Assembly (NCBI RefSeq): GCF_030269365.1
Contig: NZ_BSTF01000015.1
Location: 62,001-126,000, forward strand
Direction: 5' to 3'
Length of the DNA stretch: 64,000 bases
Origin: Lentzea sp. NBRC 102530
GTDB taxonomy: Bacteria; Actinomycetota; Actinomycetes; Mycobacteriales; Pseudonocardiaceae
The notes under the pieces are model-generated. The model did no database searches, was not told the origin of the DNA, and saw only the letters and a list, made by a program, of their open reading frames with translations. Positions within the stretch are counted from its first letter, which is position 1, and each line of letters starts with the position of its first letter. The translations under genes were made by a program, and so were the position numbers. Shown here in pieces: positions 49,143-58,146 of this stretch.

Positions 49143-49427
49143 ATGGCGGGTTTCGCCACCATCCTCGGGCTGTTGGCGCTCCTGTTCCTCGCCATGCAGA
49201 GCGACGTGGGCAGGTCCGTCGGCTTTCTGGGCGGCCAGTACGCCTACTCCTTCTTCTGGCTCGCCCTCGCCGCGGTGGTGGCCGGGGTGGTGCTGAAGGT
49301 GCGTGCGCCCGCGCCGTGGGCGTCGTTCGGCACCGGGTTGATCATCGGCGGCACGTTCGGCGTGGTGCTGCTGATCGCGTTCTTCGTCCTGCTCGCGTAC
49401 GCCCTCTCGAACCTCTCGGTGCCGTGA
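49143..49427 (+). CDS. Small hypothetical membrane protein
   Basis: This 94-residue protein is three membrane helices (ATILGLLALLFLAMQ, YSFFWLALAAVVAGVVLKV, GLIIGGTFGVVLLIAFFVLL). A GTG at 49110 would add 11 residues. It overlaps the next gene by four bases. No homologue is recognised, and a link to the sulfation cluster cannot be shown. Confidence 0.6.
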   Translation: MAGFATILGLLALLFLAMQSDVGRSVGFLGGQYAYSFFWLALAAVVAGVVLKVRAPAPWASFGTGLIIGGTFGVVLLIAFFVLLAYALSNLSVP

Positions 49428-49711
49428 GCGCCCGCCTCGCCGCGGCGAGCGGTTTCGCCGTTGTCGCCCTGTTGCTGGCGTTGACCGTGACGACCCTGGT
49501 GACCGCCGCCCTGCCGGCGAACTGGGCGGGCGTCGAGCTCGCCGCCTTCTTCTTCATCGCGCTCGGCGCGGTGCTCGCCGGTCCGCTGATCAGGACCGGA
49601 GCCGCCGGATCGTGGCGGGCGGCGGCCAACGGCATGATCCTGGCCGGCGTGTTCGGGCTCGTGCTGTGGGTGACGCTGGTGGCGACGATCTTCCTGTTCC
49701 TCGGGGATTAG
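49424..49711 (+). CDS. Small hypothetical membrane protein, paired with the previous gene
   Basis: The 95-residue protein has three membrane helices (GFAVVALLLALTVTTLVTAA, AAFFFIALGAVLAGPLI, MILAGVFGLVLWVTLVATIF). It starts at a GTG overlapping the upstream stop (GTGA). The two proteins have similar length and spacing and may be diverged paralogues forming a small complex. No function is assigned. Confidence 0.6.
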   Translation: MSARLAAASGFAVVALLLALTVTTLVTAALPANWAGVELAAFFFIALGAVLAGPLIRTGAAGSWRAAANGMILAGVFGLVLWVTLVATIFLFLGD

Positions 49712-49727
49712 ACCCTGACCCCCGCGG

Positions 49728-50366
49728 TCACAGCATCTGCGAAAGTCCTCGCAGTGCCGCGGCGATCTGCTCGCGGTGCCCCTCCAGGGTCGCCCTGGTC
49801 ACCCCGTCCGCCGCGGCCTTCGCGACGTCGTCGGTCGCGACCTTGAGCACCGCGCTCATCGCCGCTGCCTGCACCCGCACCTCGAGGGCGTCGCGGGGCA
49901 GCCCGGCCCTGCGGGCGAGCACGTCCGCGAGCGCGTCCTCGGCCCGTTCGCGCAGCATCAGGTACGCGGCGCGCAGCGCACGTTCGTTCTGGGTCAGCCG
50001 GACCACCGCGAGCACGGCCTCGATGTCCTCGTCGGAGGCCGCGTCGAGCAACGGCGTGTAGGCCTCGCGCAGGTGGTCGACCAGTTCGAGTGCGCGCGGC
50101 CAGGCCCGCACCACCGTGCAGAACGCGTCGACCATCTTGGTGAGCAACGGTTCGACGCAGGCCTCCTTCTGCGGGAAGTAGCGCCAGAACGTGCGCTCGG
50201 AGACCCCCGCCGCCTGCGCGATCTGCTCCCCCGACGTCGCCGCGACGCCCTGCTCGGCGAACAGGCGCACCGCGTGGCGCGAGAGGTCGAGCCGCTGACG
50301 CTGACGCTGCTCGTCGCTCACCGGCGGCCTGCCCCGGCGCGGCTTTTGCGTCACAACGTCCGTCAT
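49728..50366 (-). CDS. TetR-family regulator of the P450/ferredoxin unit (inferred)
   Basis: The 212-residue protein has a TetR domain (RHAVRLFAEQGVAATSGEQI, AAGVSERTFWRYFPQKEACV) with a preceding basic arm (KPRRGRPPVSDEQRQRQRLD). It is divergent from the P450 gene, and an operator-like inverted repeat lies between them. It probably represses itself and the P450-ferredoxin pair. The inducer is unknown. Confidence 0.88.
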   Translation of the reverse strand: MTDVVTQKPRRGRPPVSDEQRQRQRLDLSRHAVRLFAEQGVAATSGEQIAQAAGVSERTFWRYFPQKEACVEPLLTKMVDAFCTVVRAWPRALELVDHLREAYTPLLDAASDEDIEAVLAVVRLTQNERALRAAYLMLRERAEDALADVLARRAGLPRDALEVRVQAAAMSAVLKVATDDVAKAAADGVTRATLEGHREQIAAALRGLSQML

Positions 50367-50396
50367 CGGGCGATTCAACCACACGACTGAGCACAT

Positions 50397-50419
50397 TTAT
50401 TGGCACCATCTGCCATTAA
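50397..50419. promoter_or_regulatory. Operator-like inverted repeat between TetR and P450
   Basis: TTATTGGCA (50397-50405) and TGCCATTAA (50411-50419) are inverted repeats with one mismatch around a 5-base spacer. They sit between the divergent TetR and P450 starts. Confidence 0.6.
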
Positions 50420-50435
50420 GCGCTACGGTCGGTGC

Positions 50436-51644
50436 ATGAGCATTGACGCAGAGCGCTTGCAGCTGCCGCTGGCCAGGCCGAACGTCCTCGATCTCGCCCC
50501 GCTCTACGAGGTGCTGCGCCGGGAGGCGCCGATCGCGCCCGTGACGACCCCCGCGGGCGACCCGGCGTGGCTCGTGACCCGGTACGAGGAGGTCAAGCTC
50601 CTGCTGGGCGACAAGCGCTTCGGCCGTTCCCACCCGGAACCGGAGAAGGCGTCGCGCATCTCGACCTCAGCCGTGCAGGACGGCCCGACCGGTGAGTACG
50701 CGACCGAGGAGGCCGACCACACGCGGATGCGGCGCCTGCTCACGCCGGCGTTCTCGGCCAAGCGGATGCGGATGCTCGGCGAGAACATGGAACGCCTGGT
50801 CGACGCGTGCCTCGACACGTTGATCGCGGAGCACGAGCAGACCGGCGTGGTCGACCTGCACCGCGGGCTCGCGTTCCCGTTGCCGGTGGCCATGATCTGC
50901 GGCCTGCTCGGCGTGCCGGAGGAGGACAACGAGCTGTTCGCGTCGCTGTCCGAACGCATGGCGAGCACCGAGATCGGCGCGGAGGCCCACCAGGCCCGCG
51001 AGGAGTTCTTCCGCTACATGGTCGGGCTCGTCGAGGGCAAGCGCGGGCAGCTCGGTGAGGACGTGATCTCCGACCTGGTGCGCGCGCAGGCCGAGGACGA
51101 GTCGTTCGACTACGTGCAGATGGTGCGCCTGTGCGTCGGCCTGCTGTTCGCGGGCCACGAGACCACGGTCAACCGGATCGGCCTCGGCGTGCTGTTCCTG
51201 CTCACCGACCGCTCCCGCTGGGACGCGCTCGTCGCCGACCCGGACGGCCGCGTCGACGCGGTGGTCGAGGAGGTCATGCGCCTCGGTGCCCCCGGCGACC
51301 TCGGGCTGTTGCGCTACGCCAAGGAGGACGTCGACCTCGCGGGCGTGACGATCCGCGCCGGTGACGCGCTCGTGCTCTCGATCAACGCCGCCAACCGCGA
51401 CGTGACCGTCTACTCCGAGGCCGAGGAGTTCAACCCGGACCGTCCGGAGAGGACACACCTCGGCTTCGGCCACGGCGCGCACTTCTGCATCGGCGCCTCA
51501 CTCGCCCGCACGGAGCTGCGCGTGGTGTTCCGCGCCCTGGCCCAGCGCCTGCCGCAGATGCGCCTGGCCAAGGAACTCGACCAGCTGCAGGTCCGCGCGA
51601 CGCTCACCGGTGGCGTCGCCGAACTGCCCGTGACCTGGAGGTAG
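50436..51644 (+). CDS. Cytochrome P450 (class I, with adjacent ferredoxin)
   Basis: The 402-residue protein has the I-helix LLFAGHETTVNRIG, the K-helix ExxR in VVEEVMRLGAPGD and the haem loop LGFGHGAHFCIGASLARTEL. The AGHETT form is typical of actinobacterial CYP105/CYP107-like enzymes. A 3Fe-4S ferredoxin is encoded five bases after its stop, the usual electron donor pair. The divergent TetR gene and shared operator suggest substrate-induced expression. Confidence 0.95.
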   Translation: MSIDAERLQLPLARPNVLDLAPLYEVLRREAPIAPVTTPAGDPAWLVTRYEEVKLLLGDKRFGRSHPEPEKASRISTSAVQDGPTGEYATEEADHTRMRRLLTPAFSAKRMRMLGENMERLVDACLDTLIAEHEQTGVVDLHRGLAFPLPVAMICGLLGVPEEDNELFASLSERMASTEIGAEAHQAREEFFRYMVGLVEGKRGQLGEDVISDLVRAQAEDESFDYVQMVRLCVGLLFAGHETTVNRIGLGVLFLLTDRSRWDALVADPDGRVDAVVEEVMRLGAPGDLGLLRYAKEDVDLAGVTIRAGDALVLSINAANRDVTVYSEAEEFNPDRPERTHLGFGHGAHFCIGASLARTELRVVFRALAQRLPQMRLAKELDQLQVRATLTGGVAELPVTWR

Positions 51645-51648
51645 AGCC

Positions 51649-51843
51649 GTGAAGGTAGTGGTGGACCAGGGCAAGTGCGTCGGAGCGGGCCAGTGCGTGC
51701 TGGCCGCGGACGACGTGTTCGACCAGCGCGACGAGGACGGTCTCGTCGACCTGCTGGACGCGAGCCCGCCGGCCGAGCGGCTCGCGGACGTGCGGCACGC
51801 GGCGGCGGTGTGCCCGGCGTCGGCGATCGCGGTCGAGGACTGA
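51649..51843 (+). CDS. 3Fe-4S ferredoxin, P450 redox partner
   Basis: The 64-residue ferredoxin has CVGAGQC and a distal CP cysteine (AAVCPASAIAVED): three ligands for a 3Fe-4S cluster. It is translated from a GTG five bases after the P450 stop, so it serves that enzyme. A terminator hairpin follows. Confidence 0.92.
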   Translation: MKVVVDQGKCVGAGQCVLAADDVFDQRDEDGLVDLLDASPPAERLADVRHAAAVCPASAIAVED

Positions 51844-51848
51844 GCGCG

Positions 51849-51874
51849 GTGCGGCCGGGGCTGCCCGGCCGCAC
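51849..51874 (+). terminator. Terminator hairpin after the ferredoxin gene
   Basis: Perfect 11-base arms GTGCGGCCGGG (51849-51859) and CCCGGCCGCAC (51864-51874) enclose a GCTG loop, five bases after the ferredoxin stop. Confidence 0.75.
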
Positions 51875-51964
51875 CTCCGTTCCCCGCCGCGTCGGTGGCC
51901 ACCCCGGTCGACGTCCACATCGGACTCGCCGGGGGCGGCGTTTCCGTTCCGCCGGAGTGGCTCG

Positions 51965-53572
51965 TCAGTCCTTCATGAGCGGCTCGACCAGCTTCGAGCC
52001 GTCCGCCTTGCCGACGTAGCAGTAGATCAGCCGGTCCGAGCTGCGGTACCCGTTCTCCGTCCTGACCTTCCACGCCTCGGCGGTCGGGATGATCACCCAG
52101 TACCGCAGCGTCTTCTCCTTGTCCTGCCCGCTCACCTCGTCGGACAGGAACGTCTTCGTGCACCCGGTGCCGCCGATCCTGGTCAGCTCCTCGGCACCGG
52201 GGTACGGGACGTCCTTCTCGATCTCGGTGTTGGCCAGCACGGTGTCGAGCAGTTCGGTCTCGTGCTCGGCGTAGCAGCCGACCCGGTCCTTCGTCTCGAT
52301 CTTGCGCGCGCCCTTGGCGGGCGTCCAGGTGAGGCAGGCGTCGGGGAACGAGATCAGCGAGTCGTGCTTGAGGTCGCCGTCGGGGCCGAGAGTGAGCACC
52401 GGCTGCATGGCGGCGGTGCTGGCCGGTCCGGGCGTGATGCCGCCGAGGCCGCCGGTGCCGATGTTGTCGATCATCGGCTTGAACACGGTGAAGTACAGCA
52501 ACACCAGCGCGCCGACGAGGAACAGCGGCGTGAGCACCGCCGACAGGAACAGCCCGACCGAACGCCTGCGGCGCGGCGGCACGTGCACCGACGGCGCGGG
52601 CGCGAACTGGCCGATCACCACCGGCCCGGACGTGGGCGGCGGCCCGAACACGCCACCGCCACCGTTCACGTTCGGGAGGCCGGGCCCGGGCGCCGGGCCG
52701 GCGACGGTGGGTCGTCCGTCCACCACGGGTCCGGTGTGGACGGACGGCTGGGCCGGGTAGAGCTCCGCGACGGTCAGGGCGTGCTCGATCAGCCGGTGCG
52801 CCTGGGCGACGGTGGTCCGGCGCGCCGGGTCGGGGTCCATCAGGCCCCTGATCAGGTCGCCGAGCGGGCCGAGCACCTTGGGCACCGGGCGTTCGCTCAT
52901 CACCGCGAGGATCGTCGCCGAGGTGGTGGCGCGGTCGAACGCGCCGCGGCCCTCCACGGCGAAGAAGAGCGTGGCGCCCAACGCCCACAGGTCCCACGCG
53001 GGTGAGGCGTCGCCGCCCGCGAGGCGTTCCGGGGACATGTACGCGGGCGAGCCGATCAACGTGCCGGTGGCGGTCAGCCGGGGGTCGTCGACGGACTGGG
53101 CGATGCCGAAGTCGGTGAGCTTCGCGGTGCCCTTGCCCGGCACCATCACGTTGCCGGGCTTGACGTCCCGGTGCACCACACCCGACTCGTGCGCGGCCTC
53201 CAGGGCGGCCAGCAGCTGGCCGGCGAGCGTCGCGGCCGCGCGCGTGCCGAGGGGCCCGGACTTCTCGACCAGCGACTCCAGCGTGGGAGCGTTGATCAGC
53301 TCCATCACGATGAACGTCTGGCCGTCCTCGGCGATGAGGTCGTAGACGGTGACGACGGCGGGGTCCTGCAGCTGGCTCGCGATGCGCGCCTCGCGCAGCA
53401 CCCGTTCCCGGTACACGGCCCGTTCGCCGTCGGGGACGTTGCCGGGCAGCAGCAGTTCCTTGACGGCGACGTCGCGGCCGAGGACGGTGTCCTGGCCGAG
53501 CCACACGGCCCCCATGCCGCCGCGGCCCAGCTCACGGACCAGCCGGTAGCGTCTGTTCCCCACCTCGCGCAT
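51965..53572 (-). CDS. Ser/Thr protein kinase (PknB-like) with external domain
   Basis: The 535-residue protein has an N-terminal kinase domain (ELGRGGMGAVWLGQD, VAVKEL, HRDVKPGNVMV, TDFGIAQ, GSPAYMSPERLAG), a proline-rich linker, a membrane helix (SAVLTPLFLVGALVLLYFTV) near residue 335 and an extracellular C-terminal region with paired cysteines. It likely senses an outside signal and phosphorylates cytoplasmic targets. The ATG at 53572 is chosen; the earlier frame adds 16 residues. It is divergent from the tannase-like gene. Confidence 0.92.
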   Translation of the reverse strand: MREVGNRRYRLVRELGRGGMGAVWLGQDTVLGRDVAVKELLLPGNVPDGERAVYRERVLREARIASQLQDPAVVTVYDLIAEDGQTFIVMELINAPTLESLVEKSGPLGTRAAATLAGQLLAALEAAHESGVVHRDVKPGNVMVPGKGTAKLTDFGIAQSVDDPRLTATGTLIGSPAYMSPERLAGGDASPAWDLWALGATLFFAVEGRGAFDRATTSATILAVMSERPVPKVLGPLGDLIRGLMDPDPARRTTVAQAHRLIEHALTVAELYPAQPSVHTGPVVDGRPTVAGPAPGPGLPNVNGGGGVFGPPPTSGPVVIGQFAPAPSVHVPPRRRRSVGLFLSAVLTPLFLVGALVLLYFTVFKPMIDNIGTGGLGGITPGPASTAAMQPVLTLGPDGDLKHDSLISFPDACLTWTPAKGARKIETKDRVGCYAEHETELLDTVLANTEIEKDVPYPGAEELTRIGGTGCTKTFLSDEVSGQDKEKTLRYWVIIPTAEAWKVRTENGYRSSDRLIYCYVGKADGSKLVEPLMKD

Positions 53573-53665
53573 GCGCGGAAGTCTGTCACCCGGTCCAGTG
53601 ACGTACACGGGCACCGTCACCTGACGGGCGCGACCGCCGGCCGCTCGTACCTAACGTCGCGCGGC

Positions 53666-55138
53666 GTGAGACGACTGACGAAGCTGTTGGCCACAACGCT
53701 GCTCCTGACCGGCCTGACCCCGCTGGCACCGGCCTCGGCCGCCACGCCGGGCTGCGCACCGGTGGCGGTCACCGCCCCGGCCGGCGCGAAGATCGAGTCC
53801 GTGGACGCCGTGAGCCGCGACTCGCACTGCGAGATCACCGTGACGCTCACCCACACCGACGACCACGTGAAGGTCGTCGTCGGCCTGCCGCAGGCCTGGA
53901 GCGGACGGCTGCAGGGCGTCGGCGGCAGCGCCTACGCCGCCGGTGACACCGGGGCCCCCTTCGCGAAGGCGATCCAGGACGGCTACGCGGCCGTGACCAC
54001 CGACGCGGGTGTGCTCGACGGCCTGAACGCGAGCTGGGCCGTCAAGGACGGCCGGCTCGACCAGACCCTGCTGACGAACTTCGCGACGCGTTCGGTGCAC
54101 GAGGCCGCCGTCCTCGCGAAGCAGGTGGTGCGCAAGCACTACCAGCGTTCCGCCACGTACTCCTACTGGAACGGCTGCTCGACCGGCGGCCGCCAGGGGT
54201 ACGCCGAGGCCCAGAACTTCCCCGGCGACTACGACGGCGTGCTGGCCGTCGCCCCCGCCGTGAACTGGTCGCAGTTCGCCGTGGCCACGCTCTGGCCGCA
54301 AACCGTGCAGTACAACGACAAGCACATCGTCGGCAACTGCGTGCTGGAGGCGTTCCGCCAGGCCGCGATCGACGCGTGCGACGCCTCCGACGGCGTGACG
54401 AACCGGATCGTCGACCGCCCGGACCGCTGCAGCTACGACCCGCGTCAGCTGATCGGCAAGAAGATCCTGTGCGACGGCGCGGAAGTGACCGTGTCGAAGG
54501 CCGACGCCGACGTCATGCGCAAGATCTGGGACGGACCGACCGACGAGCGCGGCCGCGGTCTCTGGCCGGGCCTCCCGAAGGGCGCCGACCCGGTGTGGCT
54601 CGCGGGCACGATCCCGGGCTTCCCGTCCACCGGCTTCCCGGTGGCCCAGCTCTGGGTGCAGAACTTCCTGCTCAAGCAGCCGGGTTTCGACACCTCGACG
54701 TTGACCTACACCCAGTTCCGCGACCTGTTCCGCCAGTCCGTGCGCGAGTTCGACGGCTCGATCGGCACCTCTAACCCCGACCTCTCCGCCTTCCGTCGGG
54801 CGGGCGGCAAGCTGATCACGTGGGTGGGCACCAACGACCAGCTCATCCCACCGGGCGGCACCCTGGCGTACCGCCAGCAGGTGGAACGCCGCATGGGCCA
54901 CGTCAACGACTTCTACCGCCTCTTCACCGCCCCCGGCGTCGACCACTGCCTGGGCGGCAACGGCCCCCAGCCCACCGACCCGCTGAAGTCGCTGGTCGAC
55001 TGGGTGGAACGGGGCAAGGCCCCCGGCACCCTCGCCGCCGCCACCGCCGACACCAGCCGCGACCTGTGCCTCTACCCCCGCACTTCGCGCTACCTCCACG
55101 GTGACCCGAAGGTGAGCTCCAGCTACCGCTGCCTCTAG
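53666..55138 (+). CDS. Secreted tannase/feruloyl esterase-family protein
   Basis: The 490-residue precursor has a signal peptide (RRLTKLLATTLLLTGLTPLA), the tannase nucleophile in WNGCSTGGRQGYAEAQ near residue 176, an acid residue in VGTNDQLIPPGGT and the base histidine in GVDHCLGG. Paired cysteines (CSTGG and DHC) fit the disulfide that joins the triad in feruloyl esterases. It probably releases phenolic acids from plant polysaccharides or tannins. A GTG at 53666 is used. Confidence 0.9.
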   Translation: MRRLTKLLATTLLLTGLTPLAPASAATPGCAPVAVTAPAGAKIESVDAVSRDSHCEITVTLTHTDDHVKVVVGLPQAWSGRLQGVGGSAYAAGDTGAPFAKAIQDGYAAVTTDAGVLDGLNASWAVKDGRLDQTLLTNFATRSVHEAAVLAKQVVRKHYQRSATYSYWNGCSTGGRQGYAEAQNFPGDYDGVLAVAPAVNWSQFAVATLWPQTVQYNDKHIVGNCVLEAFRQAAIDACDASDGVTNRIVDRPDRCSYDPRQLIGKKILCDGAEVTVSKADADVMRKIWDGPTDERGRGLWPGLPKGADPVWLAGTIPGFPSTGFPVAQLWVQNFLLKQPGFDTSTLTYTQFRDLFRQSVREFDGSIGTSNPDLSAFRRAGGKLITWVGTNDQLIPPGGTLAYRQQVERRMGHVNDFYRLFTAPGVDHCLGGNGPQPTDPLKSLVDWVERGKAPGTLAAATADTSRDLCLYPRTSRYLHGDPKVSSSYRCL

Positions 55139-55151
55139 AACCAGTCAGGAT

Positions 55152-55176
55152 TAGTGACTATCAAGTACAGTTACTA
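55152..55176. promoter_or_regulatory. Operator-like inverted repeat before the quinone oxidoreductase gene
   Basis: TAGTGAC (55152-55158) and GTTACTA (55170-55176) face each other with one mismatch. The element GATAGTCACTA, read on the minus strand here, is also found at 62774-62784. Confidence 0.6.
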
Positions 55177-55203
55177 CATCCGACGAGTCAGAGGAGTCCA
55201 GCG

Positions 55204-56181
55204 ATGCGCGCCGCCTACTACGGGAAGCAGGGACCCGCCCACGAGGTGTTCGAGGTGGGCGAGGTACCCCTTCCGGAACCGGGCCCGGGCGAGGTGCGGG
55301 TCAAGGTCGCCGTCTCCGGCGTCCACGTCGGCGACGTGGGCAAACGCCGCGGCTACTGGGGTTCCACGATGACGTACCCCCGAGTCGTCCCCCACGGCGA
55401 CGGCGCGGGCACCGTCGACGCGACGGGCACCGGCGTGGACGCGACGCGCATCGGCGAACGGGTCTGGGTCTACCTGGCCCAGTCCTACCGCCCGTTCGGG
55501 ACGGCGGCGGAGCACGTCGTCGTCCCGGCGGCCCACGCCGTCCCCCTCCCTCCCGAGGCCGACCTGGAACAGGCCGCCGTCGTCGGCATCCCGGGCATCA
55601 CCGGCCACCGCGCGGTCTTCGCGAGCGGCCCGGTGCAGGGCGGGACCGTCCTCGTCACCGGCCCGCTGGGCGGCGTCGGCAGAGCAGCCCTGGCCGTGGC
55701 CCGCCGAGGCGGCGCCACCGTCCTCGCCACCGTGCGCCACGCCGACCAGGTGGACGAGGTCCTGGCCGCGGGCGCCCATCACGTGGTCCGCCTGGACACC
55801 GGCGACGCCGTGGCGCAGATCAGGGCCATCGCCCCGGACGGCGTGGACCGCGTGGCCGAGATCGACCTGGCGGGCAACGCGGCGTTCGACGTGGAGGTCC
55901 TCAAGCACCACGGCGTCATCGCCACCTACGCCACCAGCGACCCCGAAGCCCCGCTCCCGTACTGGTCGCTGGCGTTCAAGAACATCACCGTCCAGCACCT
56001 CAGCAACGACGACTTCCCGGAAGAGGCCAACGACCACGCGGCCCGCGACCTCACCGCCGCCCTGGCAGCGGGCGACCTCCGCTACCCGATCGCCGGGCGC
56101 TTCACCCTGGACCAGATCGCGGACGCCCAGGACGCGGCCGAACGCACGGGCGCGGCAGGCCGCGTGATCATCACCCTCTAG
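55204..56181 (+). CDS. NADPH:quinone oxidoreductase-like MDR protein
   Basis: The 325-residue medium-chain dehydrogenase has a GroES-like N-terminal half (MRAAYYGKQGP, EVRVKVAVSGVHVGDVGKRR) without the zinc ligands of alcohol dehydrogenases, then a Rossmann domain (GTVLVTGPLGGVGRAALAVA). Such proteins reduce quinones or enones with NADPH. The start at 55204 is preceded by AGAGGAG. The inverted repeat just upstream suggests control by a MarR- or HxlR-type regulator not present in the window. Confidence 0.9.
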   Translation: MRAAYYGKQGPAHEVFEVGEVPLPEPGPGEVRVKVAVSGVHVGDVGKRRGYWGSTMTYPRVVPHGDGAGTVDATGTGVDATRIGERVWVYLAQSYRPFGTAAEHVVVPAAHAVPLPPEADLEQAAVVGIPGITGHRAVFASGPVQGGTVLVTGPLGGVGRAALAVARRGGATVLATVRHADQVDEVLAAGAHHVVRLDTGDAVAQIRAIAPDGVDRVAEIDLAGNAAFDVEVLKHHGVIATYATSDPEAPLPYWSLAFKNITVQHLSNDDFPEEANDHAARDLTAALAAGDLRYPIAGRFTLDQIADAQDAAERTGAAGRVIITL

Positions 56182-56249
56182 CCCGCTCGTTCGGATACGC
56201 TGCCACGTCCAGAACCCGGCCCCTGTCGTGATTCCCGCGGAGACAGTCG

Positions 56250-56948
56250 ATGGCGAACCAAGCCCCGTACTGGGACGAGCTGTACCGCGCGCGCAGGGTG
56301 ACCACCTCGGCCACGACTCCGTCGGACCTCGCGCTGACGGCCGCCGCAACGCTCGATCGTCCCGGACGCGTCATGGAACTGGGCTGCGGACGGGGGCACG
56401 ACGCGCGCTACTTCGCCGAGTGCGGCCATTCCGTGGTGGCAACGGACATCTCACCGGTCGCGCTCCGCGAAGCGAAGTCCCTCGGCGGCGACGCGGTGAC
56501 GTATGTCGCCGCGGACATGACGAGCTCTCTGCCGGCCGGGGACGAGTGCTTCGACGTCGTCTACAGCCGCTTGTCCCTGCACTACTTCACCGATGACGTG
56601 ACCAGGCGGGTGCTGTCCGAGATCCACCGGGTGCTCAAGCCGGGCGCGGTGTTCGCGGCACTGGTGAAGTCCACAAAGGATCCTCTTTACGCCAGGGGAA
56701 TCCGGGTGGAGAGGGACATGTACGTCCTGGACGGCCACGTGCGGCACTTCATCGACCCGCCCTATCTCAGGGAGGTGACCGCGCCGCTGTTCGACGTGGA
56801 GGAACTGAGCCAGTACGACGGCGACGCGTTCGGCTTTCCCAGCTCGTTCACCAGGCTGATCGCGCGCAAGCGGCGGCCTAGCGGCGGACCCGGTTCAGAG
56901 CGATCTGTCCGAGCACCAGGACGAACGTGGCGAGGAAGTTCGGCGTGA
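56250..56948 (+). CDS. Class I SAM-dependent methyltransferase
   Basis: The 232-residue protein has a SAM-binding motif (VMELGCGRGHDARYFAECGH), a second motif (VVATDISPVAL) and the post-I region FDVVYSRLSLHYFTDD. It lacks features that identify the substrate. Its last 25 residues overlap the convergent toroid gene; the natural end of the domain is near ARKRRP, so the tail is probably a readthrough extension. The start is ATG 56250. Confidence 0.85.
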   Translation: MANQAPYWDELYRARRVTTSATTPSDLALTAAATLDRPGRVMELGCGRGHDARYFAECGHSVVATDISPVALREAKSLGGDAVTYVAADMTSSLPAGDECFDVVYSRLSLHYFTDDVTRRVLSEIHRVLKPGAVFAALVKSTKDPLYARGIRVERDMYVLDGHVRHFIDPPYLREVTAPLFDVEELSQYDGDAFGFPSSFTRLIARKRRPSGGPGSERSVRAPGRTWRGSSA

Positions 56949-58146
56949 GCTCGGCAGCCGAACTCTTGTCGTCCAGCCACCACTGCACCGTGGTGATCAC
57001 CACCACCGCGCTGATCGACAGCCACAACGCGGTCGCGGCCGCCTTGGAGTACGCGAACCTCGTGACGCTGTTGATCGTCCGGCTCGCCATCCGCATGCGC
57101 GGGACGCTCGTCAGGCGCTGGTGGATCTCGTGCAGGAGGTTGCACACCGTGCCGTACGTCCGCGTCGACTGGGCGCTACCGGAGGCCGGGTACCGGAACC
57201 CTTCCGGCGAAGTGACCGCGTCGACCACCTGGAGGAGGTGGTCCTGGACGTACGAGTGGAAGAACCTGCCCGTCGGGTGCAGGCGCACGGTGAGTTCGAC
57301 CAGGTACAGCTGCCACGGGATCCGCACGTAGTACTGCCGTCTTCCGGCGGTGTACTCGTAGTTGGCTTCCGCGAGCACACCCAGGTCGGCGCGCAACTCC
57401 CGGGTCAGCCGCCGGAACTCGTGCTCGATCGCGGAGCGGTGCTCCTTGATGTCGCAGTACGTCAGAGCCAGCAAAGCGAAGCACCGCACGTACTTGTCAA
57501 GATCGCGCGCCTCCCCGCCGAGCACCGACTCGACCAGCGCGTCGGTGTCACCGGACCGGACGGGCACCGCCGCGGCCCGGATCGCGCGCAGAACGTGAGC
57601 CGTCGCCAGGGCGTTGAACTCGCCCGAACCGTCGAGCCGGGTGGCCCAGCCTCCCTGAGGCAGGCGGGCCTGGTCGATCCGTCGCGTCAACGAGCGCAGC
57701 AACTCGTCCCGCCGGGACACGACGGCCGGGACGAAGGACAACGCGAACACCAGGTCCGCCGTCTTGAACGTGTCCAGCTGCTCGACTTCGATGCGACGGC
57801 TGATCTCGACGGCTTCCTCCGGGGAGGCGGCGAGTCGCGGCTCGAGTTCGGCGCGGTCGTGCAGGTAGTCCACGAGCGCCTGGATCGTCTCGATCGACTT
57901 CTCGTCCTGCCCTGCCTGGGCGAGCACCAGGATCGCCGCGGCGGTGCCGAAGAGGCCGCGCTGGTCGAAGCCGTGGCGGTCGAGGTACTGGCCCGCGGCG
58001 ATCAGCTGCCCCGGCAACTGCTTCGCCTGAACCCCCACCGCCAGCAGCACCTCGAACCGCCGCCTCACCGCCGACAGCGAGATCCTGACCAGGTCCTCGT
58101 CCACACACCGGTACGCACGAACAGCGGGCAGCAGTCGCGTGCTCAT
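56878..58146 (-). CDS. Helical toroid-like protein with two C-terminal membrane segments
   Basis: The 422-residue protein is all helical in its first 320 residues, with LPQGGWATRLDGSGEFNALA resembling the QW-type repeats of prenyltransferase/terpene cyclase toroids. Two membrane helices close the protein (ATALWLSISAVVVITTVQWW and FLATFVLVLGQIALNRV). No catalytic aspartate motif is evident, so enzyme activity is uncertain. It is the last gene of a four-gene operon and overlaps the HIT gene by four bases. I do not recognise a named family. Confidence 0.6.
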   Translation of the reverse strand: MSTRLLPAVRAYRCVDEDLVRISLSAVRRRFEVLLAVGVQAKQLPGQLIAAGQYLDRHGFDQRGLFGTAAAILVLAQAGQDEKSIETIQALVDYLHDRAELEPRLAASPEEAVEISRRIEVEQLDTFKTADLVFALSFVPAVVSRRDELLRSLTRRIDQARLPQGGWATRLDGSGEFNALATAHVLRAIRAAAVPVRSGDTDALVESVLGGEARDLDKYVRCFALLALTYCDIKEHRSAIEHEFRRLTRELRADLGVLAEANYEYTAGRRQYYVRIPWQLYLVELTVRLHPTGRFFHSYVQDHLLQVVDAVTSPEGFRYPASGSAQSTRTYGTVCNLLHEIHQRLTSVPRMRMASRTINSVTRFAYSKAAATALWLSISAVVVITTVQWWLDDKSSAAELTPNFLATFVLVLGQIALNRVRR

